A DNA stretch of 64,000 nt, from assembly GCA_965262505.1 (NCBI GenBank), contig CBDHFM010000030.1, positions 558,001 through 622,000 of the forward strand, in the 5' to 3' direction. Position 1 is the first letter of the stretch, and every line of letters begins with the position of its first letter. The notes under the pieces were generated by a model that saw only the letters and a program-made list of their open reading frames with translations, searched no databases and was not told the DNA's origin. The position numbers were made by a program, and so were the translations under genes. The DNA is from JACPPO01 sp965262505 (GTDB taxonomy: Bacteria > Acidobacteriota > Vicinamibacteria > Vicinamibacterales > UBA2999). Of this stretch, positions 26,934 to 34,913 are shown one piece after another.

Positions 26934-27104
26934 CATATAGGGGCGTCAACGCCTTCCGGCGGCATGCGAACTTTTTCGCCACGCACGCGTGCGCCAGCCC
27001 CGCGCGCCGGCGGTTCACGCCAACATTCGCGAACAGAACCCGGCGCCCAGCCTGCTCGACTTCAGGCACGTCGATTGCATGACGTCCCTGTACGGAGGAG
27101 CGTT

Positions 27105-27317
27105 ATGGCCACGACCGTTAAGACCCTGCAAAGGGCTTGGAACTGCCGCTGGACTAGGCTCGGGTATCGACTGCGCGGCGTCGAAGAACGCCAACAGCCG
27201 GAAAGTCTGTGGGTATGCGTCAGACGTCCGGGCGAGCGGCGTTGTGTGACCGAACAGGAGTGCGAGGAGTGCGGGTTCTGGGAAGCCGAGGATCTGGATG
27301 TCGCGGCCCCGAGCTGA
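27105..27317 (+). CDS. Small Cys-containing protein of unknown function
   Basis: The 70-residue product begins MATTVKTLQRAWNCRWTRLG and has a C-x-x-C pair (TEQECEECGFWE) near the end. GGAGGAG at 27094-27100 precedes the ATG at good spacing. Trp, Arg and Cys are enriched, which might reflect a small metal-binding or nucleic-acid-associated protein, but I recognise no family with confidence. It stands alone between IS110-B and IS1380. Confidence 0.6.
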   Translation: MATTVKTLQRAWNCRWTRLGYRLRGVEERQQPESLWVCVRRPGERRCVTEQECEECGFWEAEDLDVAAPS

Positions 27318-27591
27318 TGACACCAGGGTGGGAGGACGCGCTGGCTGAGCACCGGGGTGATAGCCGCAGAGCGCGAGCGCACGTCGTGGCCGCCGCCGCG
27401 GTGCTCGTCACCGCCGCGGCGATGGCCTAGCGGGGCGCTCCAGAAGCGCCAGCGACGGTCAAGGACGTCATGGTCACAGGCGATCGTTCTGCGTCTGGGA
27501 TGCGGTGACGTGTGTCTCCTGAACGATGATGGACACCAAGGCCGCAGGATTCGTGCACCAACGCCGAAGCGCGTGACGAAGTCATGCCGCT
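27318..27591. other. Intergenic stretch with a solo IS5-like end
   Basis: Positions 27541-27564 repeat the right end of IS5-B (GCAGGATTCGTGCACCAACG). No gene is recognised in the rest. Confidence 0.5.
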
Positions 27592-29272
27592 AGCCCGCAT
27601 TATTCACGAGTGACTGAGTTGCTCGTCGTGCAGGCGCTTTCGAGTGTGATGACGCAGATGGACGCTGGCGTCATGACGATTGAGGCGATGAGACGGCCGG
27701 TCGGTTGAGGCCACGGGGCCGGGGACCGGATCGGCGTGGTCGGGGGCGACACCTCCGGCGCGAGGACCGCGTGGTGGCGATGGCAGGAACGGGTTACGCG
27801 GGGGCGGCGCCGAGCGCGCGGGCGAGACGCGCCCACGAGACGGCGTCGGGATGGGATCGCGGGAAATGCAGGACGATCCGGCGGACCGACCGCACGACCT
27901 GCACCCCGATCGTGATCAGCGCCTGCCGCAGCCGAGGGACTTGCGCCCCGCGGAGCGCGGTCCGGTCCGCATGGAGTTGCAGTTCTTGGAAGAGGACGAA
28001 CGCGGCCGCCGTCAAGGTGACGCGCAACTGATTGGCCCAGAAGCGCGTACAGCTGGTGCGCCCGAAGGCGAGGGCGTGTTTCAGTTCCTTGAAGCGATTC
28101 TCACTGTCGCCGCGGGCGCAATACACGTGGGTGTAGATCCACTCCGGCGTTTGGCGCAGATTCGTGATGACGAAACGCGGGTTATCGCGCGGCACTCGTC
28201 CGTGGTGCCACACCACTTCGGCTTTGATAATGGTGCGCCGGGGCACCGCCCAGGTGCCCGCCTGATACGCCGCCTCCGCATAGGCAGTCGCGGTCTCTTG
28301 GGTCGTGGCGACGACCGCCCGGAGCGGCGCGACCGCCGGCTCGGCGTGCCGCGTGAGGACCGCGTTGTTCCCCATGGCGACGACATACTCGACCCCGGCC
28401 GCCTCCAGGTGGTCAAAAATCTCCGGCGTAGCGAAGCCCCCATCCAGCCGCACGCGGAGCCGGGCACGGGGAAAGGCGCGCCAGAGTTTCGGGAGCAGCC
28501 GCTTCAGCAGCCCCACCGCGCCAGCCGTCCCCGCCGCGTTGCCCGGGCGGAGGATCGCGGCGACGAGGTACTGCCGTGCCTCATCGTCAAAGGTCAGGCT
28601 CGCCACGAGTGGCAAGTAGCACCAGTGATCATAGAAGCCATTGAAGAAGGTGAGTTGCTGCGCGCCGTGGGTCTCGTCTTCGGTGACATCGAGGTCGATC
28701 GTGATCAGGCGAGCGCCCCGTCGCCGGCGGCGATGGCGGGCCAGCACCCGGTCGGCGAGCGCGTCGCTCATGGCGCGCAGCATCCGCGGGGCCGCCGTGC
28801 GCTCGAACCGCGAGATCGTCGGCTGCGACGCCAAGCGGCCGCCCTCGATCGGGTCGCGCCCCAGCAACAGTTTGTGGATCGGATCGTCGGCGAGTCGGTC
28901 AGCGTCATTGCCATCGGGATGGCCACACGCGATCGCGAAGACACGTTGCGCGATCAGATCGCTCACCCCGTGCATCACGCGCGCCGACGCGCGCGCGTCG
29001 GGGACCGTCGCCGTGAGGGCGGCCAGCAGGCCGAGCCGTTGATCGGCGGCTTTAAGCAGCACCGCGCCGCCGTCCGAACTCGCGTGAGGCTGATCGAACG
29101 TCGCCATCACGGGTCGGTCGAGCAGATCAGGAAACAGAACAGTCTGTGTTATCGTTTCGTCGTTCAAACCAAGCGCCTCCGTCGTGGAAAAGGTCCATCA
29201 GCACGGCCTTTGTACCACGGGGAGGCGTTTGTGTTTCTACGCGATCGCGATCGTTGATGAATTATTCAGGCT
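27592..29272 (-). mobile_element. IS1380-family element
   Basis: Imperfect inverted repeats (AGCCCGCATTATTCAC at the left, matching AGCCTGAATAATTCAT read inward from the right end) bound a 1681-bp element with one transposase gene, the usual size for IS1380. Its right end lies 40 bp before the thiolase-like gene. Confidence 0.75.
27794..29167 (-). CDS. IS1380-family transposase
   Basis: The 457-residue protein opens with a Phe-rich DNA-binding region and the family hallmark TFDQPHASSDGGAVLLKAAD. Then come GVSDLIAQRVFAIACGHPDG, LITIDLDVTEDETHGAQQ (Asp), RARLRVRLDGGFATPEIFD (Asp) and YCARGDSENRFKELKHAL (Glu). It is uninterrupted and probably functional. Confidence 0.9.
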   Translation of the reverse strand: MNDETITQTVLFPDLLDRPVMATFDQPHASSDGGAVLLKAADQRLGLLAALTATVPDARASARVMHGVSDLIAQRVFAIACGHPDGNDADRLADDPIHKLLLGRDPIEGGRLASQPTISRFERTAAPRMLRAMSDALADRVLARHRRRRRGARLITIDLDVTEDETHGAQQLTFFNGFYDHWCYLPLVASLTFDDEARQYLVAAILRPGNAAGTAGAVGLLKRLLPKLWRAFPRARLRVRLDGGFATPEIFDHLEAAGVEYVVAMGNNAVLTRHAEPAVAPLRAVVATTQETATAYAEAAYQAGTWAVPRRTIIKAEVVWHHGRVPRDNPRFVITNLRQTPEWIYTHVYCARGDSENRFKELKHALAFGRTSCTRFWANQLRVTLTAAAFVLFQELQLHADRTALRGAQVPRLRQALITIGVQVVRSVRRIVLHFPRSHPDAVSWARLARALGAAPA

Positions 29273-29312
29273 AACGGTGACCGTCCAGATGTAATATTTG
29301 CGCAGCACGCCG

Positions 29313-30677
29313 ATGATCGACCTGAAAGCCGGTAATCTTCGTATACCCCGCTTCGAAAAGCCGGTGTACGTCGTCGCGGGCGGCATGACCGATTTCCGAA
29401 AGCGGTACCCGGAGAAGAACGCGTCGGAGCTGTGCGCCGACGCGTTCAACATGGCCGTGCGCGACAACGACCTCAAAGTGTCGATGCAGGAGTTCAAGGG
29501 TCTGGTCAACTTCTGCGTCTACTCGCAGTTCGCCGATCACTTCGGCGACCAGCTCCTGGCGGGAGCCAAGGTCCACGACTACCTGGGCCTCGATCCGCTG
29601 GGCAACATCGAGGTCAAGACGGGCGGCGCCACCGGCGGCCACGCCGTCCTGGCAGGCGCGCTGGCCATCGCGTCCGGCTACGCCAACCTGGTCCCGGTCG
29701 TGGGTTGGGAACGGATGGACGAAGTGCCGACCAAGGTCGGCAACGCCTATATCGCGTCGGCGGCCGACAAGGACTTCGAGTCGGAGCTGGGCTGGATGTA
29801 CGCCTCGTATTACGCGCTGATGGCCCGGCGCTACATCCACGAAAACCATGTCCCGCGCGAGACACTGGCCAAGATCGCAGTGAAGAACCACGGTTACGCC
29901 GTGTCGTCCCCGTTCGCGCAGAACCCGATGCGGATCACCGAAGAGGACGTCCTTCGGAATCCGATGGTCTCCGATCCGCTCGCGTTCCTCGAATGCTGCG
30001 TCATGAGCACCGGTGCCGCGACGCTCGTGCTGGCCGACGCGGAGATGGCCTTCCAGCTCACCGACCAACCGATCGAGCTCAAGGCCATCGCCTCGGGCAC
30101 CCATACGTTGCGGACCGCCGACCGCCGTGACATGGAGATGCTGCTGCTGCCGAACGAAACGCCGGCGATGTACAAGGAGTATCGGGCCACCCGCGAGTGG
30201 CCTGGGTTCAGCTCGTTTCTGGCGGCCCGCATGGCGGCGTATCTCGCCTATCACATGGCGGGCATCACGGAACCGGCGGACGAGCTCGACCTGCTGGAGA
30301 CGCACGACGCGTTCACCATCTCCGACATCCAAACCTACGAGGACATCGGCCTGCGGCCCTACGGGAACGGGCGCGATTTCATCGAGTCAGGTGACGCCTA
30401 CCTGGGCGGACGGTTGCCCACGAACCTCTCGGGCGGGCTCATCGGCACGATGCACGCCGTGGGAGCGACCGGCATCTTCCAGATCGTCGAGCTGCTGTGG
30501 CAGCTTCAGCACAAATGGGCGAAGTTCCACGCCGACCCGGCCATCTGGGCGCGGTTCGGCAAGACGATGCCGGAGACGATGGAGAATCTGCAGGTGAGAA
30601 ACGCCCGACGCGGAGGCGCCGTGAGCCACGCCGGCACGGGGAGTCATGTGTCGATGGCGATTCTCGAAACGCCGTAA
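29313..30677 (+). CDS. Thiolase-superfamily protein lacking the nucleophilic Cys (first gene of an acyl-CoA operon)
   Basis: The ~454-residue protein follows the thiolase fold. At the position where thiolases have C-A-S-G-G, this protein has KTGGATGGHAVLAGA, so a Gly replaces the nucleophilic Cys. The second half keeps ECCVMSTGAATLVLAD, LLETHDAFTISDIQTYED (HDAF loop) and the C-terminal GGLIGTMHAVGATG. Cys-less thiolase-like proteins paired with DUF35 partners include the Ltp2-type retro-aldolases of steroid side-chain breakdown, so C-C cleavage or thiolysis of a branched acyl-CoA is possible. A DUF35 gene starts 39 bp downstream. ATG at 29313 is chosen, but no clear ribosome site precedes it. 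Confidence 0.85.
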   Translation: MIDLKAGNLRIPRFEKPVYVVAGGMTDFRKRYPEKNASELCADAFNMAVRDNDLKVSMQEFKGLVNFCVYSQFADHFGDQLLAGAKVHDYLGLDPLGNIEVKTGGATGGHAVLAGALAIASGYANLVPVVGWERMDEVPTKVGNAYIASAADKDFESELGWMYASYYALMARRYIHENHVPRETLAKIAVKNHGYAVSSPFAQNPMRITEEDVLRNPMVSDPLAFLECCVMSTGAATLVLADAEMAFQLTDQPIELKAIASGTHTLRTADRRDMEMLLLPNETPAMYKEYRATREWPGFSSFLAARMAAYLAYHMAGITEPADELDLLETHDAFTISDIQTYEDIGLRPYGNGRDFIESGDAYLGGRLPTNLSGGLIGTMHAVGATGIFQIVELLWQLQHKWAKFHADPAIWARFGKTMPETMENLQVRNARRGGAVSHAGTGSHVSMAILETP

Positions 30678-30716
30678 ACGCGGCGATAAATCAGGCCCCG
30701 GAACAGGAGCCAGTGC

Positions 30717-31187
30717 ATGGATGACGCGCTTGTCGGCAAGGGACTCGACACTCTCAGTGACGACCCACTGGTCGTGAAATACCAGAAGGACTGGTTCCAC
30801 ATCCACACGTACGGGCAGCTCACACCGTTCTTCCACGGCCTGCGCGCGGGCCGGCTGCTCGGCACGCGGTGCGCCGACCCAGATTGCGAGACACGGGCCT
30901 GGTTGCCGCCACGGGCCCACTGCCCGGACTGTCTCCGGCGCACGGAATGGGTGGAGTTGCCGCGGGTTGGTCAGATCTTTACGCACACGACCATCGAGTA
31001 CCCCGGTGCGCTGTTCAAACTCTCGGCGCCTCGCCCGCTCATCTCGGTCGCCATTGACGGCGTGTGCACGAAACCGATGTCCTATCTCCTGGAGGGGACG
31101 CCCAGCATCGGGATGCCGGTGCGCGCCTGGTTCCGGACCGATAGCCCCACGAACACGATTCTCGATCTGGCGTGGGTGCCAGCCTGA
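30717..31187 (+). CDS. DUF35/Zn-ribbon OB-fold protein (thiolase partner)
   Basis: The 156-residue protein has a helical N-terminus, a zinc ribbon with two Cys pairs (GTRCADPDC; AHCPDC), and an OB-fold (GQIFTHTTIEYPGALF ... ISVAIDGVCTKPMSYLLEG). DUF35 proteins bind acyl-CoA and form obligate complexes with thiolase-like aldolases or HMG-CoA synthase/thiolase pairs. AGGAG lies just upstream of ATG 30717. The gene is the second of three in a likely operon and probably assembles with the product of 29313-30677. Confidence 0.9.
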   Translation: MDDALVGKGLDTLSDDPLVVKYQKDWFHIHTYGQLTPFFHGLRAGRLLGTRCADPDCETRAWLPPRAHCPDCLRRTEWVELPRVGQIFTHTTIEYPGALFKLSAPRPLISVAIDGVCTKPMSYLLEGTPSIGMPVRAWFRTDSPTNTILDLAWVPA

Positions 31188-31280
31188 CCCGATGCGCGCA
31201 TGCCCCGCCGCGCCTCGAGGAGGACGCTGATGTCCGATGCTCGGGGGGGCCGCCGGCGGTAGGGCAGTAGGCCAGGTCTC

Positions 31281-32423
31281 ATGGATTTCGAGCTTAGCGA
31301 AGACCATCGGCTTCTGCGCGAGACGGTCCGCGCCTTCGCTGAGGCGGAGATCCGTCCGGTGGCCCGCGCGCTGGACGAACGGGAGGAGTTCTCCGTCGAG
31401 CTGACGACGAAGATGGCCGGGTTGGGGCTCTTCGGCATCCTCGTGCCCGAGGCGTACGGCGGACAGGGCATGGACCATCTGGCCTACGTCGTCGTCGTCG
31501 AGGAGCTGGCCCGCGTGGACGGATCCCAGGCGGCGACGGTCGCGGCCGGAAACCTCGGGATCGGCCCGATTTACCACCACGGCACCGAGGCGCAGAAGCG
31601 TCGGTACCTCCCGGCGCTCTGCGCGGGAGAGGGGCTCTGGGCGTTCGCCCTGACCGAGCCCGGCGCCGGGTCGGATCTGCGCAGCACAGAGACGCGGGCC
31701 GTCGAGTCCGACGCCGGCTGGACCCTGGACGGCACGAAGACCTTCATCACCAACGCGTCGAACCCGCTCTCGCACGGCGTCTCGGTGCTGGCCGTCACCG
31801 GCGGCAGCGGGCGGGACGTCGATCTGTCGTTCTTCCTGGTCGAGCATGGCACGCCAGGCTTCGACGCGGCGCCGCTGCACAGCAAACTGAGCTGGCGGGC
31901 CTCCGACACGGCTGAACTGCACTTTACGGAGTGCGCGGTGCCGGTCGGCGCCCTGCTGGGCACCCGTGGTGGCGGGCTCAAGGCCGCACTCGATACGCTC
32001 GACACCGGCCGGATCGGCATTGCGGCGATGGGCCTCGGCGCTGCACAGGGAGCATTCGAGGCGGCGCTCGTGTACGCGAAGGAACGCAAGCAGTTCGGAC
32101 GCCCGATCGGCGCGTTTGAGGGCGTGTCGTTCCAGCTCGCCGACATGGCCACCCGCATCGGGCACGCGCGGACCTTTCTCTATCAGGCCGCCTGGCGGTG
32201 TGACACCGGTCGCAGCTACGCGACGGAGGCGGCCATGGCCAAGCTCTACTGCAGTGAGGTGGCCGGCGAAGTCACCGACGCCGCGGTCCAGATCCACGGA
32301 GGGTACGGCCTGATGCGCGACTCGCCCGTCGAGCGGTTCTACCGCGATCATCGCATTCTGCGGATCGGCGAAGGCACTTCCGAAATTCAGCGGCTCGTGA
32401 TCGCGCGCGCGCTTGGTCTCTAG
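31281..32423 (+). CDS. Acyl-CoA dehydrogenase
   Basis: The 380-residue FAD enzyme begins MDFELSEDHRLLRETVRAFA. It has the usual three-domain layout: helices, then the beta domain with LWAFALTEPGAGSDLRSTET and WTLDGTKTFITNAS, then the C-terminal helical domain with RKQFGRPIGAFEGVSFQLAD, VQIHGGYGLMRDSPVERFYR and LRIGEGTSEIQRLVIAR. ACADs oxidise acyl-CoA to enoyl-CoA, passing electrons to ETF. It closes the operon, 93 bp after the DUF35 gene. The presumed route is oxidation of an acyl-CoA, hydration elsewhere and cleavage by the thiolase-like/DUF35 pair. The substrate is unknown. Confidence 0.93.
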   Translation: MDFELSEDHRLLRETVRAFAEAEIRPVARALDEREEFSVELTTKMAGLGLFGILVPEAYGGQGMDHLAYVVVVEELARVDGSQAATVAAGNLGIGPIYHHGTEAQKRRYLPALCAGEGLWAFALTEPGAGSDLRSTETRAVESDAGWTLDGTKTFITNASNPLSHGVSVLAVTGGSGRDVDLSFFLVEHGTPGFDAAPLHSKLSWRASDTAELHFTECAVPVGALLGTRGGGLKAALDTLDTGRIGIAAMGLGAAQGAFEAALVYAKERKQFGRPIGAFEGVSFQLADMATRIGHARTFLYQAAWRCDTGRSYATEAAMAKLYCSEVAGEVTDAAVQIHGGYGLMRDSPVERFYRDHRILRIGEGTSEIQRLVIARALGL

Positions 32424-32460
32424 CGCGGCGGCGACCCGCCGCGCACCGTCGGCGGCATTG

Positions 32461-32715
32461 TCAAGTTGAGGCGCCGCTCCGTGATCTCAGCTCGCCACCC
32501 TTCCGCCATGTTTGGGAAGCGATTCGTCGCGCCAGGCTCTTTGCATCCGTCAGCAGCTGCGTTCGGAACGCGCTTTCTTCGACGGATTCTCCCTTAGCAC
32601 GCAACAGGAAAACGGCGCGGGCATGATCGTCGCTGCCTGGCCCCAGGGGAATCAGCCCGACGCCGAAGACCCTCCGGTCGTTGGGTCCCACGAACACGGT
32701 TTCCTCGCAGTAGAT
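32461..32715 (-). pseudogene. C-terminal part of an IS-interrupted PAS-domain gene
   Basis: The minus strand encodes ETVFVGPNDRRVFGVGLIPL followed by ARAVFLLRAKGESVEESAFR and a basic C-terminus. Joined at the 15-bp duplication to the piece at 34088-34354, it continues the end of a PAS domain (VVYCEE|TVFVG). The gene stops at 32461, convergent with the acyl-CoA dehydrogenase gene. Confidence 0.75.
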
Positions 32716-32767
32716 CCCGCGCCCCACGATTTCTTTGGACAGCCTTCTGCGAGAAGGAGAATGAGTT

Positions 32768-33325
32768 ATGTCCAAGGGAAAACAGCACGAGGCTGAGGCC
32801 TCGGAGGGAGCCCGGAGGGCGACCGCAGAGGCCTCAGCCTCGTGGGCGCTCGTCGGCACGGGGCGGTGGTCCGCGCGACGAAAAGTCTCCGTGGTCATCG
32901 AGGTCCTCAAGGGGGAATCACTCGAGAGCCTCAGTCGTCGCCATGGCGTGACGGCGGCGAAGCTCTCGCAGTGGCGTGACGACTTCGTGGCCGGCGGTGA
33001 GGCCCGCCTCAAGCATCGCGAGGTCGCCGTCGAGGGCGCGGACACGCGGCGGCTCAAGCGCGTCGTGGCGGATCTCGCCACCGACAAGGCGTTGCTGGCC
33101 GAGAAGATTCGACACCTGGAGGCCGGCCGCCCTTTGGGCTGGTGGAGGTCGAAGCGATGCGTCACGCGACTTCGCCCTCCACCCACCGGCCGTACGGCAT
33201 CGCCCGCGTCACGCGCGTGTGGCAGGTGCCGCGCTCGACGGTCTACGCGCAACGGACCCGGCGCGCCCGGCCGACGCCGGTGGCCAAGCGCGGACCCAAG
33301 CCGCCCCAGTCGGATGCGGCGCTGA
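32768..33325 (+). CDS. OrfA of element C (copy 1)
   Basis: The 185-residue frame begins MSKGKQHEAEASEGARRATA. It contains an HTH (VVIEVLKGESLESLSRRHGV, then AAKLSQWRDDFVAGGEARLK) and a coiled coil (LKRVVADLATDKALLAEKI). The last ~60 residues overlap orfB in another phase and look non-native, so a -1 shift before them would give the fused transposase. ATG follows GAGAAGGAG. Confidence 0.8.
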   Translation: MSKGKQHEAEASEGARRATAEASASWALVGTGRWSARRKVSVVIEVLKGESLESLSRRHGVTAAKLSQWRDDFVAGGEARLKHREVAVEGADTRRLKRVVADLATDKALLAEKIRHLEAGRPLGWWRSKRCVTRLRPPPTGRTASPASRACGRCRARRSTRNGPGAPGRRRWPSADPSRPSRMRR

Positions 33326-34047
33326 CGGCCGCGGTCCGGGCCGTGATCGCCGCGAGTCCGTTCCACGGCGAAGGGCACCGCAAGATCTGGGCGCGCTTGC
33401 GGGTGCAGGGGCTGCGCACGTCGAAACGTCGGACGTTGGTCGTGATGCGCGCTGCCGACTTGCTCGGCCCTGCGCGGCTGCCCACGCCGGTCGCCGCCCG
33501 TCCCCACGACGGCACCATCGTCACCGCCAGTCCCAACGTGATGTGGGGCACCGATGCGACGGCCACCGTGACGCTGGCGGACGGCCACGTCACGATCGTC
33601 GGGGCGATCGATCACTGCACGGCCGAATGTGTGGGACTACACGCGGCGAAGTCCGGCACGCGCTTCGAGGCGTTGGAGCCGGTGCGCCAGGGCGTCCGAG
33701 ATCACTTCGGGACGATGGCCGCCGGCGTGGCGAGCGGGCTCACGATGCGCCACGACCACGGCAGTCAGTACATGAGCAACGACTTTCACGCCGAGCTCCG
33801 GTTCCTCGGCATCGTGTCATCACCGGCCTTCGTCCGCCAGCCCGAGGGGAACGGCTGCATCGAACGGTTCTTCCGCACCCTCAAGGAACAGCTGCTGTGG
33901 GTGCGCCACTTTACGGATGTCGAGGACTTGCAGCAGGCGCTGCGCACCTTCAAGGAGACCTATAACCAGCAGTGGTTGATCGAGCGACTCGGCTTCCGCG
34001 CACCCGCCGTCGTCCGTCGCGCGGTTGCGCTCACCACGGCCGCGTGA
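33142..34047 (+). CDS. OrfB transposase of element C (copy 1)
   Basis: The 301-residue rve transposase has VMWGTDATATVTLADGHVTI (Asp), LTMRHDHGSQYMSNDFH (Asp) and EGNGCIERFFRTLKEQLLWV (Glu), then TFKETYNQQWLIERLGF. It overlaps orfA by 184 bp in -1 phase. It is intact. The second copy differs at only a few positions. Confidence 0.88.
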   Translation: MEVEAMRHATSPSTHRPYGIARVTRVWQVPRSTVYAQRTRRARPTPVAKRGPKPPQSDAALTAAVRAVIAASPFHGEGHRKIWARLRVQGLRTSKRRTLVVMRAADLLGPARLPTPVAARPHDGTIVTASPNVMWGTDATATVTLADGHVTIVGAIDHCTAECVGLHAAKSGTRFEALEPVRQGVRDHFGTMAAGVASGLTMRHDHGSQYMSNDFHAELRFLGIVSSPAFVRQPEGNGCIERFFRTLKEQLLWVRHFTDVEDLQQALRTFKETYNQQWLIERLGFRAPAVVRRAVALTTAA

Positions 34048-34087
34048 ATACACTCACCCGGCTGTCCAAGAAATCCGTGGCGGTACA

Positions 34088-34354
34088 TTCCTCGCAGTAG
34101 ACGACGTCGACCGATTCATTGACGGCCCGTATTTTCGGGCAGTGGAATGCACACGCCTCGTCGACGATGGGAAGCACCTCGAAGCAGCGCTTACCAAACC
34201 ACTCGCCCGGCACGAGTTGAAGGGCTGCCGTGTTGATGTACACGAGCTCCATTCGATCCGAGACGACGACGCAGGCTTCCCGCTCGTCCTCGAGGCGATT
34301 CCAGCGGAGGGCGGTTTCGTCCTGCAGCTGAGAGTCCGGTTCGTGATGTGTCAT
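34088..34354 (-). pseudogene. N-terminal part of an IS-interrupted PAS-domain gene
   Basis: The frame encodes MTHHEPDSQLQDETALRWNR followed by a PAS-like core: EACVVVSDRMELVYINTAAL, VPGEWFGKRCFEVLP, DEACAFHCPKIRAV. The CxxxxCP stretch might bind a metal or cofactor. It ends at DVVYCEE where element C begins; the rest is at 32461-32715. The intact protein (~180 residues) has no visible output domain and may have been a small PAS sensor or partner. An upstream GTG at 34393 is an alternative start. Confidence 0.75.
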
Positions 34355-34505
34355 GTCAAACCCGGGAGCGCCTCGGCGGGCAGCGAGGGACACTGCCTAA
34401 GAGGGAAAATTCACGCGCGGCATGGGAAAATCTCCCCGGCGCTCGTCTTTGAATACCGGTTCTTTGGGGGCACTGTATTCGCTCGACGGTCCTTCGGTCT
34501 GTTCT

Positions 34506-34904
34506 TTAGCGGGTTACTCCGTCCCCGCCGAAATACACCTCTCGGCCGTCGGCCAATGTCACCATGCTGGCTGCCACGAACGGCCTTCCATTCCTCGCGG
34601 GAGCACCCTTTACAGTGACAACGTCCCCCGGTTTCAGCGCAGTTCCCTTCAAGCCACGGCTCGCAAGTGCAGCAGGTGGAGCAGCATCAATACCCCAATT
34701 CGTCACTCTTCCGTTTTGGTCTGTGACGTCAACGTGAAACGATACATGCGGATTCACCCATACGACCTTCGTTACCACACCTTCCACCACGATCGACTTA
34801 TTCAGGTCGAAAGCCGCCATAAATGAGTGGTGTGCCAGGACTGGCGTCGCTATCAGGAATAGACTCAGGCTGACAGCCGAAAACCAATATCTATTAGATT
34901 TCAT
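34506..34904 (-). CDS. DUF6152-like secreted protein (copy 1)
   Basis: The ~132-residue protein has a signal peptide (WFSAVSLSLFLIATPVLA) directly followed by the family hallmark HHSFMAAFD. Then come VVEGVVTKVVWVNPHVSFHV, with the W-x-NPH motif, and a small beta-barrel ending MVTLADGREVYFGG. The family looks like a compact periplasmic OB-like fold of unknown role; the His pair right after the signal cleavage site could bind metal. IS256 copy 1 begins 10 bp upstream of the ATG, replacing the region where a ribosome site should be, so expression is doubtful. Three more intact paralogues lie at 57478-63922. Confidence 0.85.
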   Translation of the reverse strand: MKSNRYWFSAVSLSLFLIATPVLAHHSFMAAFDLNKSIVVEGVVTKVVWVNPHVSFHVDVTDQNGRVTNWGIDAAPPAALASRGLKGTALKPGDVVTVKGAPARNGRPFVAASMVTLADGREVYFGGDGVTR

Positions 34905-34913
34905 CACGGCACC

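Larger units (their letters stand above)
25568..26947 (+). mobile_element. IS110-family element B, copy 1
   Basis: The 1380-bp segment is repeated in inverted orientation at 40890-42269, which fixes both ends by comparison. It consists of about 270 bp of non-coding left end, a transposase gene with a frameshift and a short right end with TATAGGGGC. It lies 16 bp to the right of IS5-B. Confidence 0.9.
32716..34087 (+). mobile_element. IS481/IS3-like two-ORF element C, copy 1
   Basis: The inverted repeats hold CCACGATTTCTTTGGACAGCC on the left and a similar block at the right. The 1372-bp element is flanked by TTCCTCGCAGTAGA at 32701-32714 and 34088-34101, a 14-15 bp target duplication. A copy of identical length lies at 45826-47197 in the same orientation. 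Confidence 0.9.

Noticed and set aside
30387..32351. A 654-codon open frame antisense to the thiolase-like/DUF35/acyl-CoA dehydrogenase operon
   Set aside because: It is a shadow of high-GC coding DNA on the other strand; the plus-strand genes have clear domains and the antisense product has none.
32440..32475. GGCATTGTCAAGTT near 32455 as a solo IS6 end
   Set aside because: It differs by one base from the IS6 repeat at 14653, but no partner end or element lies next to it; similar TCAACTTGAC strings occur at several unrelated places.
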